Shown: one piece after another, positions 40,936-52,120 of the stretch | Layout: each line of letters opens with the position of its first letter | Numbering within the stretch: the first letter of the stretch is position 1 | NCBI RefSeq assembly: GCF_029873635.1 | Contig: NC_080421.1 | Coordinates: 620,001 to 684,000 of the forward strand | Origin: Malania oleifera | Lineage: Eukaryota > Streptophyta > Magnoliopsida > Santalales > Ximeniaceae | Length of the DNA stretch: 64,000 nucleotides | Direction: 5' to 3' | Notes under the pieces: model-generated | Database searches by the model: none | Told to the model about the DNA's origin: nothing | What the model saw: the letters and a program-made list of their open reading frames with translations, nothing else | Made by a program: the position numbers and the translations under genes

Positions 40936-43264
40936 AATACGCACTGGATATCCACGCGTCCATTTCAACACATCTCTTTCTTTAATTATACATTTCGTTG
41001 TCATATTTTAAAACCATTAATGGTCTTGTCTTAATTTTTATGTAATTGACAAATGCAAATATAAATAGTTGAGGTCCTTATTAATTTGGGTTTTGTTGTT
41101 TGCTTCTTTTTGTCTTAATAATACTTCTTAATGCATGTTATGCATTATTTATCATATGGTGAGACCCATAAACGGCTTAATTTGTAGATTTTAAATATTT
41201 AAATATTTTGATGGTTGAAAGATGAACTGCACATTAATGATTTTGTGGGATGGGCTCCAACGATAGGACTCAATGAATTTTGGAATATACATAATTTTCA
41301 AATGAATGCTCTTTGAATAGCAATTAGCTACAACTTAAGTGTTTGACTCTCTTGCCAATTTTGGCATGTTTTAATTTTTTACCCTTTTTTGAATTTTCTT
41401 TATTGGTTTTTGTATTTATTTATTTTATTGTTTTGACAAGAAATCTCAATAAATTTAATTATTACAAATTACAACATGCCTAAAGTAACAAGTTTTGATA
41501 TTTTTAAAAAGATAAGGTATGAATGTATAATTTTGCTTGTCGATGAATTTACTTGTTGAAACTAAGTTGTTTGATATTATTGTAAAAAATTATAAAAATA
41601 GGAATGAAAACTAAAAACAAAAAAAAAAGAACTAAAAATTGAAACCAGTAAGTTGTTTGGTTAACATATTTAAAAATTTGATTAAAAAAATGTTCATTTT
41701 TGTCCAAAATTAAATGCCAATTAAAAATGATTAAAATAATTAAAATCAAAATATTCTAATAAAAATAAAATTATTATTATTATTATTATTATTTTACTTA
41801 ATTATAATATTTAAAAATTCATCTTATAAGAACAATCTTAAGTACATGATACTTGAAAAATAATAAAAATATTTTGTATTTGCCTTTTATTATTTTTAAA
41901 TTGTATAAAATTTTATGGGCATTTTTATTTTCTATTATATTTAAATTTTTTAAATTTATTTTCCTTTAATTTTGAATTAAAAAAGTGTAAAAAATGAATG
42001 ATTTGATTCAAAAAATAAATTTTGGATATTAAAATATTTTCTAGCAATAGAGTGTCAAAACAATTGAAAATCATAAAATCTATTTTAAAAAAATTTTCTT
42101 TGACAATTAAAAACTAACAAAAAAAATAGAAAACTAATAATGCAAACAAATGTGTTTTCATAACCTCTTTATTTATTGTTCAAAATTGAAAACATAATAT
42201 AAATACTAAATAGGCTCTTAATTTATATTATTTGACTATCATTCGCAATGGTAACTTTGAAGAGATAAAGGTATAATGTACCCTTCTTTCTATATATGCT
42301 TCCTAAAAAGGGTGCTTGATTGAGACTTCTACTTGTCTTCAAGTTTAGTTGCTTCACGTGTCTTATTAAAGTTCACACCATATGAAAATAAATAATAAAA
42401 ATATAACAATAGAAGCAAGAGCCTAATTAGTTTAACATGTGTAAATTTCATTTTCTTTAAAGTGATCCCCCTAACTTGTTTCCCTTAAAATACAACAATC
42501 TAATTGAACTACACAACTTACATTAATCTTGAACAAAAAATTAAATCCAAAACTTCACTAAAAAATGTTTCTTTAAAAGTAAAGCTTTTATTGATTTAGA
42601 TTATGTGAAAAATATTTTTCTTTTAAGTTTGAAATATAAGAATTGTGTTGAAGTGTAAAGATTTGAAGTCAATGTTTATGTTTGTGACTACAATTGAAAG
42701 AACTTAAACCTTAAGTGTACCAAAAATTGAAGCAAACCTTTCTTTCCCAAGATACATAAAGAAGCATTTATCTGGGCAGCTGTGCCAAATTCATGCACCT
42801 ATTTTTCTTTCTCTGTTTTTTTATGTTTTAAAAAACATTTTTGACACCTAACTAGACCTATAAATATTCGAGGCGCACATGCTATAAATTGTGCTCCTAA
42901 AATGTGTAAACATTCAACTAAAGTCTAGCCGTAGATGGTGGCATTCACCTGCAAGTATAAAATCAATTTTGATGTATCCATAACTTGACAGCTTTATTTT
43001 ATATATATATATAAATGGATGAGTGTCAAAATGCAGCTGTAAACTTAGGTCAAGCGGTAGGGGGGCAGGACTAGAAATGGGTTTAAGCCTAGTAGTGCAA
43101 AAGAAAAAGAAAGTGAAACAATGATTACTTTGATTATGTTTTTATAAATTGAAAAAGTTTGCCCCCCATTGTATTCTCCTTATATTTTGATATTTTTTAT
43201 TTTACTAGTTGAAATCATTCAGCTAACTAAAACCGCTTTATTTTTCATTAGTTAGAATTGCCTT
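40936..43264. other. AT-rich intergenic DNA
   Basis: No coding exon, RNA gene or transposon end could be recognised. There is an (ATT)n run at 41771-41796 and a short TA run near 43000. A short tRNA-like segment (caagcggtag, gggtttaagcc) at about 43050-43100 could be a very decayed SINE. Confidence 0.5.
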
Positions 43265-43385
43265 AAACTTCTTTTTTGACGCAAGAACTTCACCCACCGA
43301 CGCGCCACATTGAACCCTACAGTGCAGTACCAAACCCACGTGACGCTGATCAGCAGTCCCATAACCAGCAATCCAGGTAAATCAT
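43265..43385 (-). mobile_element. SINE 3' domain, related to 40490-40915
   Basis: The minus strand here (tttacctggattgctgg, gctgatcagcgtcacgtg, tttggtactgcactgtagggttc) aligns in order with the tail half of the 40490-40915 element (tttacctaatcagcg, gacgctaatccgt, tttggtgccacactaggg-gttc). Only the tail half is present. Confidence 0.4.
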
Positions 43386-43945
43386 GAGCCTAATTCTAAA
43401 GATAGCAGACTCAAACCCTTGATCAAGTCACAAACCAAATTATTGAATGTCTCATTTTCTCATTAGTAGTCTCTTCAATATGATGAAATTGTAACTTGTG
43501 CATGTGTTTTTTTTGTGTTGCTCACTTTGGATAACCACCACAATTAGCTAGCATGCAGTTAGCAATGACCAATGACGAACCTCAACACTTTATGCATTTT
43601 CACAACCAAGCAACTAAAAAAATTCAGAAACCAGGCTGCACATTCATGCAGTCGTAAGAGTACAAATCACAACATTCCTATAGGGCCGCCCCCCTTCCCC
43701 CACTCCAAAAAATACAAAGAGGTGAATATATATACTTCATGAACTTTGGATGGTAAAAAGAAAAGGGGGTCAAGACATAAATTGGCATATCCTATCACCA
43801 TCATGCGTGGTGTCTGCAAAATGAGATGACCATGTTTGTTCTACCAAATAAGGCTACGGAGGTTGCTGTTATTATCTGTAATGAAGGAAGAAATTGATCT
43901 GACTTCACCGTAGGCAGGTGGGGAGATTGATCTCATTTCACAGGC

Positions 43946-44754
43946 TCAAGCTGATTTTTCCTCTAGGTGCTTGATAAGCTCTCCACTAGTAGGCCTGAAA
44001 TGTTGAAGAAGTACAAACAATGTTCATATGCAGCAAATTAATATATGAAGAGCAAATAATGGGTCTTCTTTGACGATGAACCCCTTCACTGTTTCCAACA
44101 GACAGCCCCTAGCTAGTTTAGCACAATTTGGCAAAGACATAACACAAGATTATTGAATATATAACAGCTGGTATTTTAGCATCCCAATGACAAAAAATAA
44201 TGGCAATATCTTTGCAGTAAGATTTACACATTACATTTTTTTTCCTCAGGCGTACCAAATGAATCTACTTCATACCAATCTAATGTACTGAATATAAGAA
44301 ATTCAGGTGGCATTTGAGTGTCCCAATGAAAAAAGCAATGGCAATATCTTTGCAGTAATATTCGTAAGGATTCCATTTTGTTTTTTCTCAATAGCTCTAA
44401 TGAAGCTGATTCATACCCCATCTACTGTACAAATATAAGAAATTCAGGTGGCATCTGAGCATCCCAATGAAAAAAAAAAATAAAGGCAATATCTTTCAGT
44501 CAGATTCATAATGATTCCATTTTTCCTTCAAGAGTTCTAAATGAGACTAATTCATACCCCATCCACCGTATTTTAAGGGATTATTAACAAATGACGTCAC
44601 CTGCATACTGTCACTTTTTGTATAAGATCACAGTTTTTACCAAATTTTCCATGTATTTTCCACAGTGCATCATGCCATTCACTATAATTTTCTTCATCAT
44701 TTAAGTTTACAAGAAACAATATTTCTTTGTGATCCAGTCTTCTCTCATTTGTCT
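43946..44754 (-). CDS. Last two exons of an unrecognised minus-strand gene
   Basis: Two short segments join in phase. Exon A is about 44754-44601 (acceptor uncertain by a few bases; donor GCAG|GTGACG) and encodes about 50 residues including LDHKEILFLVNLNDEENY and EWHDALWKIHGKFG. Exon B, 43994-43946 (acceptor atttcag|GCC), adds RPTSGELIKHLEEKSA and a TGA stop. The split Arg codon (AG|G) fits exactly, and the composition is much less AT-rich than the surroundings. I do not recognise the family; the C-terminus recalls the helical end of some kinases, but that is weak. No further upstream exons could be fixed before the SINE at 45197, so this may be a gene remnant. Confidence 0.45.
44179..44575. 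repeat. About 140-bp tandem triplication within an intron
   Basis: Three units carry atcccaatga then ggcaatatcttt then ttcatacc, at offsets 44181, 44320 and 44461. Divergence is moderate. All lie between the two exons of the unrecognised gene (intron 43995-44600). Confidence 0.75.
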
Positions 44755-45186
44755 CTCAACAGTGGTAAAAGAACTCCATAAAAAACACTATAAATTTGAT
44801 CTTAAAAAGAGAGAAAGAAAATCTCAAGAGGACATGAAAGCATCGATAGTGTTGATAAAGAGAGTTGTAGATTCTTGAAATAAATTACCAGCAAACATGA
44901 AATGCGAAACTACACAAGGGCCAATCCCAATGGCCTGTTGGGGATTAATGGCTTTGAGCACAGTTTCAACAACATGGGATCAAAAAATCACCCAATCCGG
45001 CAAAAATTATAGCCAAACCAAGAAATCAAGAGCTTCTCTTTTGGAAGAAGACATTTCATGGAGGTGCCCCTTTTCTTAACCATGCCCTCTGTAACCTTTG
45101 CAGATGGGTCTGAATTTTCAGTACATTACATTGGCTATGAATCTGTCCCTATTTCCTCTATGACGAAATTATATATCAATCAACAG
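44755..45186. other. Unassigned stretch upstream of the two-exon remnant
   Basis: It is less AT-rich than its surroundings and has a 60-codon plus-strand ORF at 44897-45079, but no family is recognisable on either strand and the splice context is unclear. Confidence 0.3.
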
Positions 45187-45196
45187 AATAGCAATA

Positions 45197-45394
45197 TGAA
45201 CCGGGCCTTCGGCCCAGTAGCTCATCTCCCCATCTGGAGATGGGGGTTCAAGTCCTCAGGATGGCATTTGGTTGCCTTGGGAGGCATTTGTTGATGTTTA
45301 ATGGTTTGATTATGGCTTTGGGCACTTTAGGGTGGTTCGTTGGGCTTTGGGCCTGCCACCATGGGGCGCACAGGCAGTCTTCTGACAAAAAAAA
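45197..45394 (+). mobile_element. tRNA-derived SINE with perfect 10-bp target duplication
   Basis: It starts with a tRNA-like head (gccttcggcccagtagctc as A-box region, gggttcaagtcctc as B box GGTTCAAGTCC), then an unrelated body of about 130 bp ending ggcagtcttctgac and an A-rich tail. The flanks are aatagcaata at 45187-45196 and again at 45395-45404. It is short, without ORF, and typical of plant SINEs transcribed by RNA polymerase III. The clean duplication suggests a rather recent insertion. Confidence 0.88.
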
Positions 45395-45639
45395 AATAGC
45401 AATACAATGAGGGCTCAAAGAGAAGGATTTGAGATTTTATTTTTTTTTGAAAATACTTATGGTTTGTTTTGTAATCTTTAGTTCTTTAGAGATTTTGTAT
45501 TATCCCTATATTTGTTTCCTTATTTAGGTTTAGGGTTCAAACCTCTAACAGGCTTTAGTACGCACATTTTAAGAGAGCTTGAACCATTGACATCGAGGAT
45601 GTTATTGAGTTTTTGCCTTTTCCATTCCCGTTTTTGGTT

Positions 45640-47170
45640 TTTTTTTTTTTTTTATTAAAACCAAACAATTGACACATGTACAAATGAGATGGCTCTGAGG
45701 AAACTCACCATGCAAAAATCCAAAGTGGGAGACACTGACAACTTGCCAACTCCCATAACCATCTGGAAAGAAGCATATGACCAAGGATAAGAACTCCACA
45801 GGAAGGTGAGCTAGCCTAACCTTGAAAATCCTCCTCTTTCACTATCTATCTTTTAGTGACTTCAGCAATGGGAGGATTTAATGGAGAGTGTTCTGACACA
45901 GCCTGAAATCTGGTATCCCAATTTCTATTTTCATGTGAGTGGGGACCCACAAGAAATTTGATCCACCCTCCTGCATCAACAGTTTGGCACCATCTATGGG
46001 AGACCCCAAGTAAAGCCATGGTTCAAACACAATCTCAGCAAAATAACTATGGAAAGATTGTCTATGAACTTGAGAACCACTCAGTATTCTTCCATCTCAA
46101 GAAACCCTCTAGATAAGAAGACCCCCCTCCCAGATATCAATCAACCATATTCTACTCACTCAAGAAAAGTTCTATGCCAAGTAGGAACAAGAAAGCTACT
46201 AGCACAGAATGCTCAGACAAGGACTCAAATGTTCAAGAAAGTTCGTATCTGCAGAGAATCAACCCTAACGCCAGCTGAACAAGCAACCAATTAACATTAA
46301 AGAGGAGTTCGAAGTTGGGGAATGTAGTTGGAAGAAAAGCAACAACAGAACCATCAAAGCAATGAGCAGAGGAGACTTCGTTCGAGAAGGGAATCATGGT
46401 TGAGTTGTTGCTAGTTGGGTTCTAGATGCATGCCATCAAATCATATGATTGCTGCTAGCCAGTGGTGGAAGACTGGAACAATCTTCCCAAAGTTCTACAA
46501 CCTGGATCTCGTGGACCATTTGGAAACATTATGTGCTCTAATGGTCCTCCATTGAGCATCTGATGCAATTACGAGTAGAACCTTTATCACAACCCTCAAA
46601 AAATCAGCATGAATGTGGAATTCCAGCCAAAGCCTGGATCCATTTCTTCATTCTAGCACTTCAATACTCAATTTATGAATCACCGCATCCATAGTTGACT
46701 CATGAAGAATACCTCTTTGAACCCTGCGGAGACAAGACATAAGCAGGGAAAATTATTGAGGGAATCAACTTTGGATGATAAGTAGTGCCTTTTCATGAAA
46801 AAGGGGTGACAATTGCTACCCTAATGTATAGACCAATGTCCCCAAAATTCAGTTTTGCACTCTCAAAGAGGCCTTCAGCCGAAGGATACTACAATGTGGA
46901 AGAAACTGAGCAAGCTTGTTTTGAAGTCAACTAGGGAAGAGCCAAAAAAGGAAGGATAAAGAAGAGCAGGAGCAGGAGGCGTCACCGAAAGAAAAGCAGA
47001 AAGAAGAAAAGGCATCAGGGAAAAAAAGAATGCACCTTGGAAAAGAGGGAGCTGAATTTGTCCTAATCAGTCATCCCATAAAGTAGGTCCTACAAAAGCC
47101 GGAGATCTCAAGAAGAGGAGCAAGAGTCATCCTTATTGCCTCAGATTTGAGCACCACGGAGTTAGCTCTT
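45640..47170 (+). mobile_element. TAT-like Gypsy remnant: LTR end, primer site, gag relic
   Basis: The segment 45813-45976 aligns with 51601-51757 (agcctaaccttgaaaat, gggaggattt) and is probably LTR. Directly after it ttggcaccatctatggga (45984-46001) resembles the TTGGCGCCGTCTGTGGGA-type primer site used by TAT-lineage Gypsy elements. Downstream to about 47100 is a frame-broken, Lys/Glu/Gln-rich gag-like region. No protease or RT of this element is recognised. Confidence 0.45.
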
Positions 47171-47234
47171 TAGTTCAGCTTGAAAGTCACAAATAATGAA
47201 GCGGGACACAAGATCCTAATCACCAGACTATGCC

Positions 47235-47545
47235 TAGGTCATACTTTAGGAACAACACTTGAAGGCTTAGAGCAAGTCACAATTAGTTGGAATCAATTGC
47301 TTGGTAAAGAAGACCCCATATTTTTCCTTTTTGGAGGTTCAATATTTGGCTTCTTTATGGGCTATTGCAGAAGATTGTTTAAGGGTACATGTTTTGCGGA
47401 TGTACCACATGATTGGATGGTACAGTTACGTTTGATTGCGTCTTTTTTTTTTCTTAGGAGGATTCCTTATTCTCCTTGTTTTTACATTCTTTCTTCCTTA
47501 ATAAAATCTCTTCTTTTTCTCTCCAAAAAAATAATTCTTTTGTGA
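47235..47545 (+). mobile_element. L1-type LINE 3' end
   Basis: The stretch ends cttccttaataaaatctcttctttttctctcc followed by an A run; this AATAAAATCTC-style tail is common at the 3' end of plant L1 elements. The ORF at 47180-47545 runs through it without a recognised domain. Confidence 0.35.
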
Positions 47546-48099
47546 CCCAGGAATGAGTGATGAAGTAGGCATTGTTTGACAGCTTTGGAGGATACAGCTC
47601 AGTTCAGCTTGTTTAGTATAACATCGATTCCCAAGCCCAAAACACCAATGCTGGTGTGCTCTCAAAGTTGGCTACCATGTCCTCATCCAGACTCCAAGAA
47701 CATTGACCATTGAAAACTTGTCTCACTGAAGAATAGAAGCAAAGCAAACACCAGTGGCACAAGTTTAGTCAGCCCATGCTTGAAAGATCCATGTCTGCGT
47801 ATTTGAAGGATGTGACTCTTTCCAAAGACAAGAATGAAACAACGAAGTTCGCTCAGGAAAAAGCTTGATACTCCTTACGAGGAAGTGACTTGTATAGAAG
47901 GTCATATACACTTATGTATGCAGTGTCTATCCATGGTTTCTTTATAGAAAAAGAAGATATATTCAGTGTTGAGAAAAGCATGTATACAGAGGAGAACAAG
48001 ATCCACCTACAAAAAGATGAAGCCAAAATAGACTAGAAAGCAATCAAAATAGAACCGCCTTTCCAATCTCTCTCACAATCTGAGAAAGGCAGTCCTTAA

Positions 48100-48575
48100 A
48101 AACAGCTTGCTATAGAAGACGAGAGAAGCCAAGTACTGGGTCTTATCCCAGAGTAAAGTACCAGAATTCCTCTTCTCTGAGAAGTCACGAGCATTCCTTT
48201 CCATCCAAATTCCCTATAAAATTGCAAAGATGCCACAAGTCTACAAGAATAAACCATCTACACTCTTCCCAAATCCTGTAAATAAGATATGTAATAAATC
48301 CTCCATCAAATCCAAACAAACCCTCCTCCCCAAAAACAGCAAATAACTTATTCCAGATCCCCCAAGAGAAAGAGCAATGCAAGAATTGATGCGGTTCAAA
48401 TTCTAAGATATTGAAACATGAGGAAGTAACACCTAGGGATAACCCCTTCAAAAGCCTCCTACTCTGCAGCAAACTGTTGGTGTTAATTCTATTAAGAACA
48501 ACCAACAAAGTAAATGCCTTCATCTTAGAGGAGAATTTAGTCTTTCAAATAAAACGATGAAGGAGAAAGGACTTC
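48100..48575 (-). mobile_element. L1-type LINE fragment with zf-RVT domain
   Basis: The minus strand encodes the zf-RVT region that follows RT in plant L1 elements: [52 protein letters not shown]. It is a short 3' fragment, with the usual Cys lost before the HC-S motif. A related fragment lies at 57330-57890. Confidence 0.75.
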
Positions 48576-48584
48576 AAGAATTTG

Positions 48585-49445
48585 GTCAAATGCTCAAAGA
48601 AAGATACTATCTATTTGATCAATTGAGTCATGCAAATTACTTCACCAAACTTGACTTGAGGTCAAGATACTATCAAGTGAGGATAGCTGATGGAGATGTA
48701 CCGAAGACGACTAGTGTGACACAGTTTGGAGCATATGAGTTCTTGGTGAGGCCATTCGGGTTGATGAATGCGCCTGTGACATTTTGTACCTTGATGAACT
48801 AGGTATTTCGTGAGTACCTCAACAAGTTTGTTGTGGTATACCTGAATGATATAGTTGTCTACAGTTCCACTCTAAAGGAACATAAAGAGCATCTAAGGAA
48901 GGTGTTCGACAAGCTGGAAAACAATCTATACGTGAAGAAAGAGAAGTGCTCTTTCACTCAACGGAGCATTGAATTCCTTAGTCATGTGATTGAACAAGGT
49001 CATATCAAAATGGATATGGAGAAGGTAAGAGCCATTAAAAAATGGAAGATCCCAACGACGGTGAAGGAGTTGCATTCCTTTCTTGCTACTGCCAATTACT
49101 ATAGAAAGTTCATAGAGGGGCAGATGCATTGGACTACACCCTTGGAGAAGTCTTGTTACAGGAGGCACATCTTGTTGCATATTAGAGTTTAAGCTTAGTG
49201 AAGCTAAACGAAGGTACACAACTCAAGAAAAGAAGATGTTGGCGATTACCCATTGTCTCCATGCATGGCAACATTACCTACTTGGGTCAAGATTCATGAT
49301 GAAAATGGATAACTCGGTTGTTAGCCACTTCTTTACACAGCCGAAGTTATCACCCAAGCATGGCCAATGGCAGAAATTCTTGGCACGATTTGATTTCTCA
49401 ATTGAGCACAAGGCAGGGGGAGAAACCAAGTTGCAAATGCACTAA
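48585..49445 (+). pseudogene. Galadriel-like RT and RNase H
   Basis: [38 protein letters not shown], then after a stop VVYLNDIVVYSSTLKEH (the catalytic YxDD is YLND, one Asp lost). RNase H region: FLATANYYRKFIEG followed by YTTQEKKMLAITHCLHAWQHYLLG. Confidence 0.82.
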
Positions 49446-49649
49446 GCAGGAAGGTCGAGCTGGTCGCCATACTAATGGTAACACACTTGACGCTCAATAC
49501 AGTTAACACAACGATGCGGAAGCACATCAAGGAGAACTTGGCCAAAGATCTAGTTGCCCAGAACCTCATGAAGCTGACAGAAGAGGGCAAAACATGTCAA
49601 TTCTAGATGAAAGACAGATTGCTAATGACTCATGGTAGTTAGCTCTTCG

Positions 49650-50741
49650 TGGCATGAGCAGGGTACCTGAGGAAGAAATTGTTGAGAGAGTGTCATGGTA
49701 CCATGTAGGTCAGACATCCAGGGTGGCATCATACTTGGCGCTACTGAAGCAGAGGTATTATTGGCTGCAAATGCGTGATGATGTGGTTGATTATACACGA
49801 ACATGTCTCACCTGCCAACAAGATGAGGTGGAGCGGAAGAAGATTGCATTATTGCTAGAGCCGCTACCAGTACCAACTAGATTGTGGGAGAGTGTCTCAC
49901 TGGACTTCATCGCCAACCTACCCAGAGAAGGAGATGCAAGGTTTATACTTGTTGTCATAGACAGATTTTCAAAGTACAGTACCTTTATACCTGCACCGAA
50001 ATACTATTCAACAGAGGAGACGGCACAATTTTTTTTTAAACATATTGTTTGGGGTTTTTCCCTAGACATCATCAGTGACTGAGACTCAAGATTCACTATC
50101 AACTTTTGGATAGAACTTTTTGGAATCCTCAATTCACAACTTGTCATCTGTTCGAGTTATCATCCACAAACAGATGAACAAACGGAGAGCTTCAACGAGC
50201 TACTAGAAGAGTACTTACACCATTCCATCAACGCAAACTAGAAGAATTGGGTGCAACTACTTGATGTAACTCAATTCTGTTTCAACACCCAAAAATCTCG
50301 ACAACCAACAAAAGTCCTTTTGAGCTTGTTACAGGCCAGCAACCGTTGTTATCTCACACAGTGGATGAGTCCTACAGAGGAAAGATTCCCAAAGCATACA
50401 TCTTCACCAATGAATGGAGACATAATGCAGAAATTGCTCGAGCCAACCTAGGGAAAGCTTCAAAGCAAATGAAGAAGTGGGCAAACCAATGGAAAAGACC
50501 ATTGCACTTCAAAGTGGGTAACTTGGTGCTTGTTAAGCTTAATCCTGAATAGATGTCACTACAAGGTCAAGATAGGAGACTACTTTGCAAATATGAAGGA
50601 CCAGTCCCCATCTTGGTCAAAGTCGGGAAACCGTCCTATAAGATTGACCCTCGGGCTTGGATGAAAGTGCATCCGTGTTCCGTGTCAGTTGCCTCAAGCC
50701 ATTCAATGTTGATGCCGAAGATCCAAGTAGAAGTTAGTTAA
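49650..50741 (+). pseudogene. Galadriel-like integrase
   Basis: Zinc-finger side: TCLTCQQDEVERKK. Core: LWESVSLDFIANLP, VVIDRFSKYSTFIP, then stops, SYHPQTDEQTESFNELLEEY. C-terminal region: FKVGNLVLVKLNPE and RLLCKYEGPVPILVKVGKPS. At least three stops. Confidence 0.82.
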
Positions 50742-51462
50742 CCAAAGCATCAACGAAGACAGCACAACCCAACAAAACAGAAGTTGAAGACATCCTTGCA
50801 AACAGAGTTCACATCCTTAAGGAAGAGGCGGCAGGAGTTCTTCGTGAAGTCAAAAGGCCTTAGAGACAAAGGAATCTGCTTCATTTCTGCAGAAGATATG
50901 CAACCGTTGAGGGACAAAGTTGAACAATACCTAGCATCAAAGTCTACGAGGACATCAACTGCATAAGTGGGGGAGCGTCACGAGCCAAGCTTGTTAAGGG
51001 CATCATGCTTGCCTTTGATTGCTTGTCTCGTGTACATGGGATGGGTTACCATCATGTATATACTAGTGTAGGTTTATTTTTCAATGGTATTTCTGTCCTA
51101 GGGAAAATATGGGAGTACAATTCCTCAAACAATTTGATGTTTTCTAGTGCCAGGGTTAGATTTGCATATAAAGCTCTTTAGAGGAGGCTAAGTGTTCATC
51201 AATTTTTAAAACTCACTAGTCATTGTAAACATGTTTAGCCTACTTTCCTCCCTTACTAGACACGCATTGTTAACGAAGGTCTTGCTTAAATGAATTACGT
51301 TGCTTCAACGTTACCGCTTGCTTGCCATTATTTTCATGAATTGCTTACTGCTTCCGCTTACATTTCATTCAACTACAATGAATATGTTCTATTAGTAAAC
51401 CATGGTAAACTTTCGACTAGCTAGTTAAGCAAGAGTGCTTTAGCAAGCGCTGCACGGCCCTT

Positions 51463-51770
51463 CAAAAAAAAGACACCCCTTTAAAACATCCGGCTACAAA
51501 ATACAGAAGTGACACAAAATAATGAATCCTTTCCTATAGAAAAAAACATGTGGCTTCCCTATAAAAATATGCACATTCCAATTCCACAAAAATGTAAACA
51601 AGCCTAACCTTGAAAATGCTCCTATTTCACCATCTATTCTGTACTAATTTAAGCATCGGAGGATTATCCTGAAGCCAGGACTCAAGTCACACTGTTTTCA
51701 TTTTTCAGGTGAGGTAGAACACGTTTGATTCACCTAGAAGACATTTGAACCACCCTCCAAATAGAAAGTA
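51463..51770 (+). mobile_element. TAT-like Gypsy LTR fragment
   Basis: It aligns with 45813-45976 and carries phrases usual in TAT LTRs (aagcatcggaggattatcctgaagccaggac; ttttcaggtgagg). A primer-site-like ttttggcacattgattg follows at about 51910. Confidence 0.4.
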
Positions 51771-51991
51771 CATCAACATCTTTAATTTTCTCTTTATTTC
51801 CCGTTTAGCTTCCCTTATTTTCTCTTTGTTTCCAGTTAATTACCTGCCTTTTTCTCTTTTTCCAATTGATCTTGCATCACAATGTCCACTCTATAGATCT
51901 AAACCAATATTTTGGCACATTGATTGCATGGAATAAATATAAAAATGATTGTAAAGGGATAAAAAAATGTGAAACAGTGAGAACAATGCAC

Positions 51992-52120
51992 TTACAGCCC
52001 ATTTAGCACTTTAATGGCATCATAGAATAACCATTGAAGCGTTATAACAGGACCCACAAATGCAATTCGAATAGGGAGACTTCTAGTAAATAAATTGACA
52101 AGCCCAGTGTTCTTCACAGC
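51992..52120 (-). CDS. PHT3;3: PHT3;3-like last exon
   Basis: 129 nt from acceptor cataag|GCTGTG to TAA at 51992-51994. It encodes VKNTGLVNLFTRSLP, FVGPVITLQWLFYDAIKVLNGL. Confidence 0.88.
   Translation of the reverse strand, partial: AVKNTGLVNLFTRSLPIRIAFVGPVITLQWLFYDAIKVLNGL

Larger units (their letters stand above)
48580..51462 (+). mobile_element. Galadriel-like Gypsy (chromovirus), 5' truncated
   Basis: Plus-strand pol starts inside RT at about 48585 and runs through RNase H, integrase and a decayed chromodomain (50784-50966, FFVKSKGLRDKG then AEDMQPLRDKVEQYL), to a purine tract (agtgggggagcg, 50966-50977) and a 3' LTR of about 0.48 kb (about 50976-51462). Gag, protease and the 5' LTR are absent. 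Lineage is judged from the RT and integrase sequence style. Several stops and frameshifts. Confidence 0.75.

Noticed and set aside
43946..43994. Calling this exon a protein kinase C-terminus
   Set aside because: RPTSGELIKHLEE recalls some kinase ends, but the upstream exon has no kinase motif, so no family was assigned.
45199..45262. Possible tRNA gene
   Set aside because: A- and B-box-like sequences are present but no cloverleaf stems or acceptor pairing follow; the A tail and flanking duplication identify it as a SINE.
45058..45294. Plus-strand 78-aa ORF
   Set aside because: Its second half is the SINE at 45197-45394 and the first half has no homology; a chance reading frame.
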